This document shows, in pieces, positions 8,000-19,555 of a stretch of 64,000 nucleotides of DNA. The stretch comes from Cupriavidus necator (GTDB lineage: Bacteria; Pseudomonadota; Gammaproteobacteria; Burkholderiales; Burkholderiaceae), in assembly GCF_013141915.1 (NCBI RefSeq), contig NZ_SROX01000004.1, positions 1-64,000 on the forward strand. Reading direction: 5' to 3'. Below the pieces are notes generated by a model. The model was not told the origin of the DNA. It saw nothing but the letters and a program-made list of their open reading frames with translations, and did no database searches. Positions within the stretch are counted from its first letter, which is position 1, and each line of letters begins with the position of its first letter. The position numbers and the translations under genes were made by a program.

Positions 8000-9964
8000 A
8001 TGACAAGTGGCGCACAACGAACGGCAGCCAAAACACGAGCAGCAGCAGTCAAGGACACCGGCCAGGCCAGCGCGGCCGCGGCACACTCGGATCCGTCGGC
8101 CGAAGCCGCCGCACGCAGCCAGCAACTGCGTGCGCTGATCCAGCTGGGCAGGCAGCGCGGCTACCTGACCCACGCGGATATCAGCGACCACCTGCCCGAG
8201 AACTTCACGGACACGGCCGCGATGGAAAGCATCGTCGGCACCTTCGCCGAGATGGGCGTGAAGATCTATGAGCAGACCCCGGATGCCGAGACCCTGCTGC
8301 TGAGCGACGGCCCGGCGGTGGCCTCCGACGAGCAGGCCGAAGAGGAAGCCGAGGTCGCGCTGGCGACGGTCGATTCCGAGTTCGGCCGCACCACCGACCC
8401 GGTGCGCATGTACATGCGCGAAATGAGCTCGGCTACGCTGCTCACGCGCAAGCAGGAAGTCGAGATCGCCAAGCGGATCGAGGACGGCCTGAACAACATG
8501 GTCCACGCGATCTCGGCGTGCCCGTTCACCATCGCCACGATTCTGGAGCTGTCGGCCAAGGTCGCCAGCAATGAAATCGGCATCGACGACGTGGTCGACG
8601 GCCTGAGCGACGAGAGCATCCCCGAGCCGGCGGCAGCCGGCGCGGACGACGCCGACGACAGCCCCATCGACAGCACTGACGAGGCCGACGAAGAGGCCGA
8701 CGACGCCGCCGATGAAGGCAGCGGCCAGCAAAGCGCCGAAGCCGACCTGGCCAGGCTGCGCGACGAATGCATGAAGCGCTTCGCGCGCGTCGCCGAGCAG
8801 TTCGAGCGAATGCGCGCCGAAAGCGAGGCCGGCGGTCCGGCATCGGCGGCGTTCGCGTCCGCGCGCGATGCGGTGCGCGAGGAACTGCGCACGATCCGCT
8901 TTACCGCCCGCACCATCGAGCGCCTGTGCGCCAACGTCCAGGGCATGGTCGACGAAGTGCGCGTGATCGAGCGCCAGGTGGTCCAGCTGCTGGTCGAGCG
9001 CTGCGGCATGGAGCGCGAGGACGTCATCGCCCGCTTCCCCGGCAACGAGACCAACCTCGCCTGGGGCCAGGGCCTGGCCGCGGAAGCTCGCCCCTACAGC
9101 GCGGCGGTGGCGCGCGCGCTGCCGGACCTGGAAGCCCACCAGCAGAAGCTGATCGACATCCAGGCCCGCGCGGCGCTGCCGCTGCCCGAACTGAAGGCCG
9201 TCAACCGCAAGATGCTGGCTGCCGAGCGCCAGATGCGGCAGGCCAAGCACGAGATGACGCAGGCCAACTTGCGCCTGGTGATCTCGATTGCCAAGAAGTA
9301 CACCAACCGCGGCATGCAGTTCCTGGACCTGATCCAGGAAGGCAACATCGGCCTGATGAAGGCGGTCGACAAGTTCGAATACCGCCGCGGCTGGAAATTC
9401 TCCACCTACGCCACCTGGTGGGTGCGCCAGGCCGTGACGCGCGCGATCGCCGACCAGGCCCGCACCATCCGCGTGCCGGTGCACATGATCGAGCAGATCA
9501 ACAAGCTCAACCGCCTGTCGCGCGAAATCATGCAGCAGACCGGCAAGGAACCCGATCCGGCGGTGCTGGCCGAGCGCCTCGACATGACCGAGGACAAGGT
9601 CCGCTCGATCATGAAGATCGCGAAAGAGCCGGTGTCGATGGAAACCCCGGTGGGCGAGGACGGCGACACCAGCCTGGGCGACATGATCGCCGACTCGGAC
9701 ACCGCCACGCCCGCCGACGCCGCCCTGCAGGCCGGCCTGCGCGCGGTGGTGCGCGAGATGCTGGACGAGCTCTCGCCGCGCGAAGCCAAGGTGCTGCGCA
9801 TGCGCTTTGGCATCGACATGTCGACCGACTACACGCTGGAAGAAGTCGGCAAGCAGTTCGATGTCACGCGCGAGCGGATCCGCCAGATCGAAAGCAAGGC
9901 GATGAAGAAGCTGCGGCACCCCAGCCGCGCGGACCAGTTGATCACCTATCTGCGCGACGCCTGA
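8000..9964 (+). CDS. rpoD: RNA polymerase sigma-70 (RpoD-type) factor, probable second copy
   Basis: The 654-residue protein has the full primary-sigma layout. Region 1.1 covers about residues 40-100 and region 1.2 starts with [10 protein letters not shown] at 133. A non-conserved region carries a long acidic tract (about 210-250). Region 2 runs from 413, with [35 protein letters not shown] and [16 protein letters not shown]. Region 3 follows, then region 4.2 with [20 protein letters not shown] near 612-631. The C-terminus ends [12 protein letters not shown] rather than the usual primary-sigma ending near LRSFLD. The gene lacks the dnaG/rpsU neighbours typical of the main rpoD. Both points suggest a paralog with near-housekeeping promoter specificity. 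It runs 38 bases before a DUF2760/Hsp70 operon. Confidence 0.92.
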   Translation: MTSGAQRTAAKTRAAAVKDTGQASAAAAHSDPSAEAAARSQQLRALIQLGRQRGYLTHADISDHLPENFTDTAAMESIVGTFAEMGVKIYEQTPDAETLLLSDGPAVASDEQAEEEAEVALATVDSEFGRTTDPVRMYMREMSSATLLTRKQEVEIAKRIEDGLNNMVHAISACPFTIATILELSAKVASNEIGIDDVVDGLSDESIPEPAAAGADDADDSPIDSTDEADEEADDAADEGSGQQSAEADLARLRDECMKRFARVAEQFERMRAESEAGGPASAAFASARDAVREELRTIRFTARTIERLCANVQGMVDEVRVIERQVVQLLVERCGMEREDVIARFPGNETNLAWGQGLAAEARPYSAAVARALPDLEAHQQKLIDIQARAALPLPELKAVNRKMLAAERQMRQAKHEMTQANLRLVISIAKKYTNRGMQFLDLIQEGNIGLMKAVDKFEYRRGWKFSTYATWWVRQAVTRAIADQARTIRVPVHMIEQINKLNRLSREIMQQTGKEPDPAVLAERLDMTEDKVRSIMKIAKEPVSMETPVGEDGDTSLGDMIADSDTATPADAALQAGLRAVVREMLDELSPREAKVLRMRFGIDMSTDYTLEEVGKQFDVTRERIRQIESKAMKKLRHPSRADQLITYLRDA

Positions 9965-10002
9965 GCGGCCCCCCCGCCTCCGCGCACAGAGGAGTGTTAT
10001 CC

Positions 10003-10589
10003 ATGCCTGACTCGAACCTCTCTTTCTTTGGCAGGCTCTCGCTTGCCATGGGCACGTTCTTCGCCATCCTTGGCAACCCGGACCTGGCAGGCCGCGTCAA
10101 GCGCCTGCGCGAAGGCGGCCCAGCTGCGCAGGCCGACGCTGCCCCGGTGCCGGCACCTGCCCCCGCGCCGGTTGCCGCGCCGGTTCCGGAAAGCGCGCCC
10201 GCATTGAAGGAAGCCAGTCCCGTCGCCGCGCTCCAGCTGCTCGGATTGCTCCAGCGCGACGCGCGCTTTGTCGACTTCGTCGAGGAAGACATCGCGCGCT
10301 ATGCCGACGCCGAGATCGGCGCCGCCGCGCGCCTGGTGCACGATGGCTGCCGCGCGGTGCTGCGCGAGCATTTCACCATCCGGCCGGTGCGCGAAGAAGC
10401 GGAAGGCAGCCGCGTAACGCTGGCCGACGGCTTCGACGCCAGCGCGATCCGCCTGACCGGCAACGTGGTGGGTAGCGCGCCGTTCCATGGCGCCATCAGC
10501 CATCGCGGCTGGAAGGTCGATGAAGTGCGCCTGCCGCGCCTGGCCGAACGCCATGACGCCAGCGTGATCGCCCCCGCCGAGGTGGAGCT

Positions 10590-10593
<4 letters not shown>
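10003..10593 (+). CDS. DUF2760 domain protein
   Basis: The 196-residue protein opens with a short hydrophobic segment (FFGRLSLAMGTFFAILG, residues 8-24). An Ala/Pro-rich linker (about 44-66) follows, then the conserved domain: ALQLLGLLQRDARFVDFVEEDI, AARLVHDGCRAVLREHF, and a C-terminal beta-rich part with HRGWKV. This matches the uncharacterised DUF2760 family, which is commonly found just upstream of Hsp70-like genes. Its stop overlaps the next start (ATGA at 10590-10593), implying translational coupling with the first Hsp70. A good ribosome site (AGAGGAG, 9989-9995) precedes the ATG. The function is unknown; a cofactor or membrane tether for the Hsp70 pair is my inference. Confidence 0.85.
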
Positions 10594-12429
<1,836 letters not shown>

Positions 12430-12437
<8 letters not shown>

Positions 12438-15243
12438 AGCCGCGGCACCGGCGCTGCAGCAATACGTCGTCGGCATCGACCTGGGCACCAGCAACACCGT
12501 AGTGGCCTATGCCAGGGCCGGGTCGGACGATATCCGCGTGTTCGACATCGACCAGCTGGTCGCACCCGGCGAGGTCGCGGCGCGCCCGCTGTTGCCGTCG
12601 GTGCGCTACCACGCGGCGCCGGGCGAGCTCAACGGCGATGACCTGCAGTTGCCCTGGCAATCGGCGGCAAGCGCCGCCGCGCGCCGGACCGTGTTCGGCC
12701 GGCTAGCGGCGACGCTGGGCGCGCAGGTGCCGGGCCGGCTGGTGGCCAGCGCCAAGAGCTGGCTGTCGCATGCCGCGGTCGACCGCACCGCGCCGATCCT
12801 GCCATGGGGCGGCGAGGAGGATCTCGACAAGATCTCGCCGGTGGTCGCCAGCGCCAGCTACCTCGGCTATGTTTGCGCCGCCTGGAACCACCGCTTCCCC
12901 GATGCGCCGCTCGAACACCAGGACGTGGTGCTCACCGTGCCGGCCTCGTTCGACGAGGGCGCGCGCGCGCTGACGCTGGAAGCCGCGCGCCTGGCCGGGC
13001 TGCCCGCGCTGCGCCTGCTCGAAGAGCCGCAGGCCGCGCTCTACGACTGGCTGTTCCACCATCGCCGGACCCTGGACCAGGACCTGGCGCAAACCCGCCT
13101 GGTGCTGATCTGCGACGTGGGCGGCGGCACCACTGACCTCACGCTGATCCGCGTCGCGATGCAGGACGGGCAGCCGCAACTGACCCGCATCGGCGTGGGC
13201 AATCACCTGATGCTGGGCGGCGACAACATGGACCTGGGGCTGGCGCACCGGGTTGAAGCGCGCCTCGCGTCGGCCGGGCCGGCGCAGGCACGGCTGTCGG
13301 CGGCCAGCCTGTCGCAGCTGGTCGCGCGCTGCCGCGCCGCCAAGGAACAGCTGCTGAGCGCGGAGGCACCCGATTCGGTCACGGTGACGCTGCTCGGCGC
13401 CGGCGCCAGGCTGGTCGGCGGCGCACGTTCGGTGGAAGTGACGCGGCAGGAAGTCGAACAGCTGGTCGTCGACGGCTTTTTCCCCAGGGTGCCCGCCAGC
13501 GAACGGCCCGGGCGCGCGCGCGGCGCGATTGTCGAGTTCGGCCTGCCGTATGCGTCCGACCCTGCCGTGACCCGGCACGTGGCCGCCTTCCTGAGCCAGC
13601 ACGCGGCGCAATCGCGCGCCGCACTTGAAATCGCGGATGCGCCGGAGCACGCGCTGCCGGTGCCCGATACCCTGCTGCTCAATGGCGGCGTGTTCCGCGC
13701 GCAGGCACTGGCCCACCGCCTCGCGGAGACGCTGGGGGGCTGGCGCGGCGCGCCGCTGCAGGTGCTGCACAACGCCGATCCCGACATTGCCGTGGCCCGT
13801 GGCGCGGTCGCGTATGCGCGTGCACGCGCCGGCCAGGCGCCGCGTATCGGCGGCGGCTCGGCGCGCAGTTATTTCCTGGTGCTCGACGACGGCGCCGCGG
13901 GCCAGCAAGGGATCTGCCTGCTGCCGCGCGGCACCGAAGAAGGCCACGAGATCGCTCTCAGCGACCGCACCTTCGCCTTGCGGCTCGGCCACCCGGTGCA
14001 GTTCCACCTGGTTTCGTCGGTGGCCGAGACGCCCTACCAGCCCGGCGCGCTGACCGACCTGGCTGGCGGCGACTTCGTGCGCCTGCCGCCGATCGCCACC
14101 GTGGTGCCGACGCGCGGCGCCGGTGGCCCGCGCGAAACGCCGGTGCAGATCACCACCGCGCTGACCGAGGTCGGTACGCTCGAGGTCCACTGCATCGACA
14201 TCGAAGACACCGCGCGGCGATGGCGCCTGGAGTTCCAGCTGCGCGGCCACGATGCCCCGGCGGCGGCCGCCGCCCTCACCGCCGAGGCGGCACACCCATC
14301 GCTGCCGCAAGCGCTGGAGGTGATAGACCGAACCTTTGGCGCACGCTCGCAGGACGTCGGCCCCAAGGAGGTCAAGCGCCTGCGCGCGCAGCTCGAGCAG
14401 CTGCTGGGCGCGCGCGAGCAGTGGGACAGCGCGCTGCTGCGCGAGCTGTTCGGCGCCTTGTGGGAACGTGCCAAGCGACGGCGGCGCACGGCCGACCATG
14501 AGCGCGTCTGGCTGAACCTGGCCGGCTATTGCGTGCGGCCGGGCTTTGGCTACCCGCTTGACGAATGGCGCGTCGGGCAACTCTGGTCTCAGTACGACCA
14601 GGGCATCCAGTATGTGAATGAAAGCCAGAACTGGTCGGAATGGTGGACGCTGTGGCGGCGCGCCGCCGGCGGGCTGGATGAAAGCGCGCAGCTGCGCCTG
14701 CTGGAAGACATGGCCTTTTACTTGCAGCCGCCCGGCAGCGGCCGCTACAAGAAGCCGGCCGGGCCGACCCGCGGCGGCTATGCCGACATGGTGCGGCTGG
14801 CCGGCTCGCTCGAGCGCCTGCCCGCCGACGCCAAGATCGAGCTGGCCGGATGGCTGCTGGCCCGGCTGCGCAAGCCCTCCGAGAACAACCAGGGCTGGTG
14901 GGCGGTGGGACGCATCGGCGCGCGCATGCCGTTCTACGGCAGCGCGCACAGCGTGGTGCCGGCCGAGACCGCCGGCCCATGGCTGGACGCCATCCTGGCG
15001 CTGGACTGGAAAAAGGTCGAGCCGGCCGCGTTCGCCGCCGTGCAGATCGCGCGCATGACCGGCGACCGCACCCGCGACCTGCCGGACGAGATTCGCGCGA
15101 ACGTGGTGCGCCGGCTGGAGGCTGCCAATGCGCCGCCAGCCTGGATTGCGATGGTGCGCGAAGTGGTGGAACTCGATGCCGCCGACGAAGGACGGGTATT
15201 CGGCGAGGCGCTGCCTGCCGGTCTCAAGCTGATCGCGGGATAG
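12430..15243 (+). CDS. Large Hsp70 family protein with C-terminal extension (second of a pair)
   Basis: The 937-residue protein starts with an Hsp70-type ATPase: VVGIDLGTSNTVVAYA (about 13-28), LICDVGGGTTDLTLI (about 223-237), GDNMDLGLAH and LLNGGVFRAQA. The ATPase half parallels the gene before it, so the two are paralogs. After about residue 620 it has a long helical region absent from the first copy. That region includes RAKRRRRTADHERVWLNLAG, a Trp-rich segment (SQNWSEWWTLWRRAAGG) and NNQGWWAVGRIGARMPFYGS. It fits the DnaK-related C-terminal family DUF3731, from memory. The ATG at 12430 overlaps the upstream stop. The role is unknown; assembly or disassembly of a particular complex is plausible. 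Confidence 0.88.
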
Positions 15244-15288
15244 CCCAGCAAGCCTCGCATTTGCCACTTGCGGGCGCGACCGGGGCCG

Positions 15289-16065
15289 ATGACCTACGAT
15301 GACGGTAGGTTCCCTGCCTGTCCCGCCGTGAAGCCGTCCGCGCCGCCTCCCTTCCGTTGCCTTGCCGCCCTGGCCCTGGCCTGGCTCGGCCATGCCGCCG
15401 CGGCCGGCGACGACGCCCGGCGCGCCGATATGGTCACCGAGATTGCCGCGGTCGCGGCAGCTGCCGGCGCCCAGAGCGGCCGGCATGCGCTTGACCCGCG
15501 CGTGATGGCCGTCATGGGCAAGGTGCCACGCCATGAATTCGTGCCCGACCCGCAGAAGCCGCACGCCTATGAGAACCGGCCGCTGCCGATCGGCCATGGC
15601 CAGACCATTTCGCAACCGTATATCGTTGCGCTGATGACGGACCTGCTGCGGCTCCGGCCCGGCGACACCGTGCTCGAGATCGGCACCGGCTCCGGCTACC
15701 AGGCCGCGGTGCTGGGCGGGCTGGCGCGCGCGGTCTACACCATCGAGATCATCGAGCCGCTCGGGCGCCAGGCGTGCGAGCGCCTGACCCGGCTGGCCTA
15801 CCATCAGGTGGCGTGCAAGGTGGGCGACGGCTACTACGGCTGGGACGAGCATGCGCCCTATGACGCGATCGTCGTCACCGCCGCGGCCAGCCACGTGCCG
15901 CCGCCGCTGATCCGCCAGCTGAAGCCGGGCGGCCGCATGGTGATCCCGGTGGGCGCGCAGTTCCTGACGCAGTATCTGCTGCTGGTCGAAAAATCCGCGG
16001 ACGGCACCGTCAGCACCCGGCAGATCCTGCCGGTCCGCTTCGTGCCGCTGGTCGGCAAGCACTGA
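15289..16065 (+). CDS. pcm: Protein-L-isoaspartate O-methyltransferase, probably exported
   Basis: The core (from about residue 55) is a standard PCMT. It has RHEFVPDPQKPHAYENRPLPIGHGQTISQP in the substrate region, the SAM motif I VLEIGTGSGYQAAVLG, and YDAIVVTAAASHVPPPLIRQLKPGGRMVIPVG at the end of the Rossmann fold. It repairs isoaspartyl residues by SAM-dependent methylation. An alanine/leucine-rich segment ending in HAAAAGDD precedes the domain and looks like a signal peptide. A GTG at 15328 would place the basic n-region KPSAPPPFR at the very start, so it competes with the ATG used here. Export would be unusual, since most PCMTs are cytosolic and SAM is not expected in the periplasm. It lies 45 bases after the large Hsp70 gene. 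Confidence 0.88.
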   Translation: MTYDDGRFPACPAVKPSAPPPFRCLAALALAWLGHAAAAGDDARRADMVTEIAAVAAAAGAQSGRHALDPRVMAVMGKVPRHEFVPDPQKPHAYENRPLPIGHGQTISQPYIVALMTDLLRLRPGDTVLEIGTGSGYQAAVLGGLARAVYTIEIIEPLGRQACERLTRLAYHQVACKVGDGYYGWDEHAPYDAIVVTAAASHVPPPLIRQLKPGGRMVIPVGAQFLTQYLLLVEKSADGTVSTRQILPVRFVPLVGKH

Positions 16066-16095
16066 GGCGCGGCACGCCGCCGGCCGGCTTACCCG

Positions 16096-18513
16096 ATGCC
16101 ACGCCCGCCGCTGTTTGCCCTGGCCCTGCTCTCCGCCGCCGCGCTGGGCTATGAAATCCTGCTGATGCGGCTGCTTTCCATCATCTTGTGGCATCACTTC
16201 ACCTACATGATGATCAGCGTGGCGCTGCTGGGCTACGGCGCCGCGGGGGCGCTGGTGGCACTGGCGCAGCCCACGCTGGTCCGGCATTTCATGCCGGTGT
16301 TTGCCGGTGGCGCGCTGCTGTTCGGCATCAGCGCCATGGCCAGCTTCGAGCTTGCACAGCGGGTCGGGTTCAACCCGCTGGAAATCCTGTGGGAGCCATC
16401 GCAGCCGTTGCGCCTGGTGGCGATCTACCTGCTGCTGTTCGTGCCGTTCCTGTGCGCGGCCACCAGCGTCTGCCTGAGTTTTGCCCGCTATCCCCTGCAG
16501 GTGCCCCGCCTCTACAGCTTCGATATCCTCGGCGCCGGGCTGGGTGCGCTGGGCATCATCGCAGCGCTGTTCGTACTCGATCCGGTCGATGCCCTGCGCC
16601 TGGTCAGCATGGCAGGCATGGCAGCCGCGGCACTGGCCTGCATGGAATGCCGCGCGCATCGCCCCTGGCTGCCGGCACTGCTGCTGGCGGCGGCCATCGT
16701 GCCGGCGGCCATCCCCGGCGGGTGGATGGCGTTGCGGCCGTCGGAGTACAAGGAACTGAGCCAGGTGCTGCGCATTGGCGACGCGCGCGTGGTGGCGCAG
16801 CGATCGAGTCCGCTCGGCCTGGTCACGGTGGTCGAGAGTCCGTCGATCCCGTTGCGGCATGCGCCCGGGCTCAGCCTGAATGCCACGGCGGAGCCGCCGC
16901 CGCAACTCGCCGTGCTGACCGACGGCGATGGCCTGAGCGCGCTCAACCACTACGACGGCCGGCGCGAACCGCTCGCCTACCTCGGCGACCTGACCTCTGC
17001 CCTGCCGTATCACCTGCTGCAGGCGCCGCGCGTGCTGGTGCTGGGCAGCGGTGCCGGCGCCGACGTGTTGCAGGCGCTCTACCACGGCGCCAGCACGGTC
17101 GATGCCGTGGAGTTGAACGCCCAGGTGATCGGACTGGTGCAGGACCGCTTCGGTGCGTTCTCCGGCAAGCCGTACAGCGCGCCAGGCGTGCAGGTGCATG
17201 TCGGCGAGGCGCGTGGGTTCCTGGCCGCCAGCAACCGGCACTACGACCTGATCCAGGTGGCGCTGCTGGACTCCTTCAGCACCTCGTCGGCGGGCCTGTA
17301 TGCGCTTTCCGAAAGCTACCTCTATACCGTGGAAGCGTTCGCGGAATACCTGCGCCACCTGCGGCCCGGCGGCCTGCTGGCGATCACGCGCTGGGTGTCG
17401 CTGCCGCCGCGCGATATCCCGAAACTGTTTGCCACGGCGGTGGCGGCGATGGCGCGCGCGGGCGTGCCCGAGCCGTCGCGCCGGCTGGTGCTGGTGCGCG
17501 GCTGGAAGACGGCTACGCTGCTGGTGAAGCACGGCGACTTCCGTCCCGCGGAAATCGACGCGCTGCGCGATTTCAGCCGGACCCGCTCGTTCGACGTGGA
17601 ATACTATCCCGGCATCCGGCCGGGCGAGGCCAATCGCTACAACGTGCTCGACCAGCCGGACTTCTTCGCCGCCGCGCAAGCGCTGCTTGGCCCTGAGCGC
17701 GAACGCTTCCTGTCGCGCTACAAGTTCGACGTGCGGCCCGCCACCGACGACCGGCCGTACTTCTTTCATTTCTTCAAATGGCGCACGCTGCCGGAACTGC
17801 TCGCGCTGAAGGCGCAGGGCGGGCTGCCACTGCTGGACTGGGGCTATCCGGTGCTGGTGGCCACGCTGCTGCAGGCCACGGCCGCGGCCATGCTGCTGAT
17901 CGGCGTGCCGCTGTGGGTGCTGCGCCGGCGCCGGGGGCCCGGCGGCCAGGGTGCAGCGCAGCCGCCCGTGCCGGCATGGCGCACCGGCTGCTACTTCGGC
18001 GCGGTCGGGCTCGGCTTCTTGTTCGTCGAGATCGCCTTTATCCAGAAGTTCATCCTGTTCCTGAGCCACCCGCTCTATGCCGTCGCGGTGGTGCTATGCG
18101 CGTTCCTGTGCTTTGCCGGGCTGGGCAGCCGCTATGCTCCGCGCCTGCCCGGGCGCGGCCGCCGCCAGGCGGCGCTGGCGATCGGCGGCATCTGTGCAGC
18201 GTCGCTGGTCTATCTTGCGGTGCTGCCGCTAGGGTTCAGGCTGCTGATCGCATTGCCGGAACCGGCCAGGGTCGGCATCGCGGTGGCGCTGATCGCGCCG
18301 CTGGCCTTCGTGATGGGCATGCCGTTCCCGCTGGGCCTGTCCAGGGTCGCGGCGCGCGACGGCACGCTGGTGCCGTGGGCCTGGGGCATCAACGCCTGCG
18401 CCTCGGTGGTGGCCGCGGTGCTGGCCACGCTGCTGGCGATCCACGCCGGCTTTACCGTGGTAGTGCTGGTGGCATTGCTGCTGTATGTCGCGGCCGCGCT
18501 GGCGTGCCCCTGA
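16096..18513 (+). CDS. Polytopic membrane protein with spermidine-synthase-like methyltransferase domain
   Basis: The 805-residue protein has several membrane helices in its first 230 residues, including ALALLSAAALGYEILLMRLL at the start. A soluble domain with a SAM/decarboxylated-SAM fold follows (RVLVLGSGAGADVLQ near 310, DAVELNAQVIG, FLAASNRHYDLIQVALLD). About six more helices come after residue 575, with LGFLFVEIAFIQKFILFLSHP. This is the fused membrane/spermidine-synthase architecture, whose substrates are mostly unknown; real polyamine synthesis is unproven. It lies 30 bases after the isoaspartyl methyltransferase and ends the six-gene run starting at the sigma factor. A second fusion of the same kind (27930-30566) has its helices arranged differently. 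Confidence 0.82.
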   Translation: MPRPPLFALALLSAAALGYEILLMRLLSIILWHHFTYMMISVALLGYGAAGALVALAQPTLVRHFMPVFAGGALLFGISAMASFELAQRVGFNPLEILWEPSQPLRLVAIYLLLFVPFLCAATSVCLSFARYPLQVPRLYSFDILGAGLGALGIIAALFVLDPVDALRLVSMAGMAAAALACMECRAHRPWLPALLLAAAIVPAAIPGGWMALRPSEYKELSQVLRIGDARVVAQRSSPLGLVTVVESPSIPLRHAPGLSLNATAEPPPQLAVLTDGDGLSALNHYDGRREPLAYLGDLTSALPYHLLQAPRVLVLGSGAGADVLQALYHGASTVDAVELNAQVIGLVQDRFGAFSGKPYSAPGVQVHVGEARGFLAASNRHYDLIQVALLDSFSTSSAGLYALSESYLYTVEAFAEYLRHLRPGGLLAITRWVSLPPRDIPKLFATAVAAMARAGVPEPSRRLVLVRGWKTATLLVKHGDFRPAEIDALRDFSRTRSFDVEYYPGIRPGEANRYNVLDQPDFFAAAQALLGPERERFLSRYKFDVRPATDDRPYFFHFFKWRTLPELLALKAQGGLPLLDWGYPVLVATLLQATAAAMLLIGVPLWVLRRRRGPGGQGAAQPPVPAWRTGCYFGAVGLGFLFVEIAFIQKFILFLSHPLYAVAVVLCAFLCFAGLGSRYAPRLPGRGRRQAALAIGGICAASLVYLAVLPLGFRLLIALPEPARVGIAVALIAPLAFVMGMPFPLGLSRVAARDGTLVPWAWGINACASVVAAVLATLLAIHAGFTVVVLVALLLYVAAALACP

Positions 18514-18545
18514 ACTGCTGGTGCGCTGCCGATGCGCCGGCGGCA

Positions 18546-19424
18546 TCAGCCACCGGCCGCATTGCCCTGGGGCGCATGCAAGGGCGGCGGGCTCGGCCGG
18601 CGCGGCACGAAGCGGTGGCGGTCGATCTCGCCGCCGCGCGCCACCAGGATGGTGCCCTCGGGAATCTCTTCCCAGACCCCCTGCACGTCGATCAGCGGCT
18701 CCGACAGGACCAGGAAGGCGTCGTCGCCCGCGGCGGCGATGCGCGGGTCGTCCGGATAGAGTTCGCGCAGCTGCCGGAACGACGTGCTGTGGAACAGCGA
18801 ACGCGAGTTGGTCTCGCTCGAATAGCGCACCGCGACGATCTGCTGGCCATCGGTCACGCAGACCGTCATGTTGAGCGGAAACTGCACATCGTGGCGCTGC
18901 CCGACTTCCTCGATCAGCCCGGCCATCTGTTCCAGCGCGCCGACCGGATCGCGCTCCAGGCCAAAGCTCAGCGCCAGGAAGAACATCACCTCGGAATCGG
19001 TCGAGCCCTCGATCCAGCGAAACAGGTGCGGCGCCACCGCCATCATCAGGTCGCGCCGCACCAGCGGATAGTCGCGGATCAGGCCATTGTGGACGAACAG
19101 CCAGCGGCCGAAGCGGAACGGATGGCAGTTGGTCTCCTGCGTCGGCGTGCCCGTGGCCGCGCGCACGTGGGCGACGAACATCGGCGCGCGCACGGCGCGG
19201 GCGGTCTCGCGCAGGTTGGTGTCGCTCCACGCCGGGTGCAGGCAGCGGTAGCGGAACGGCACTTCGGCATGGCGCCCGTACCAGCCGACGCCAAAGCCAT
19301 CGCCGTTGGTGGTGGTGTGGCCGAGCCGGGAATTCAGGCTCTGGTCGATCAGCGAGTGTTCCGGCTGGAACAGCACCGTTTCCAATGCAACGGATCTGCC
19401 CGAGTAAGCCAGCCAGCGGCACAT
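18546..19424 (-). CDS. Class II glutamine amidotransferase (YafJ/EgtC-like)
   Basis: The 292-residue protein starts MCRWLAYSGRSVALETVLF. Removal of Met exposes the catalytic N-terminal cysteine of Ntn-type glutamine amidotransferases. Supporting motifs are the Gln-binding segments NGDGFGVGWYG (residues 40-50), HVRAATGTPTQETNCHPF (about 86-103) and FVHNGLIRDY (110-119). The protein is as short as YafJ and EgtC and carries no acceptor domain. No egtB or egtD is present, so ergothioneine synthesis is not supported and the acceptor is unknown. The start at Met-Cys is fixed by the catalytic requirement. It converges with the membrane methyltransferase gene (33 bases apart). Confidence 0.9.
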   Translation of the reverse strand: MCRWLAYSGRSVALETVLFQPEHSLIDQSLNSRLGHTTTNGDGFGVGWYGRHAEVPFRYRCLHPAWSDTNLRETARAVRAPMFVAHVRAATGTPTQETNCHPFRFGRWLFVHNGLIRDYPLVRRDLMMAVAPHLFRWIEGSTDSEVMFFLALSFGLERDPVGALEQMAGLIEEVGQRHDVQFPLNMTVCVTDGQQIVAVRYSSETNSRSLFHSTSFRQLRELYPDDPRIAAAGDDAFLVLSEPLIDVQGVWEEIPEGTILVARGGEIDRHRFVPRRPSPPPLHAPQGNAAGG

Positions 19425-19555
19425 ATTGCTCCTCCTTGTCCTTTGCGGGTGCGGCGCGGTGCCCTCCGCCCCCACTCCAGTTGTAGGACGGCGCGGCGCG
19501 AACGGCAAAGAAATGGTCCACCAGGCACCTGCCGGTGCCCTCGGCCATCTGCTGC

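Noticed and set aside
12703..18069. Minus-strand open frame of 1788 codons
   Set aside because: Antisense to the large Hsp70, pcm and membrane protein genes. Its composition (Gln, His, Arg rich) is that of a shadow frame; the plus-strand products have clear families.
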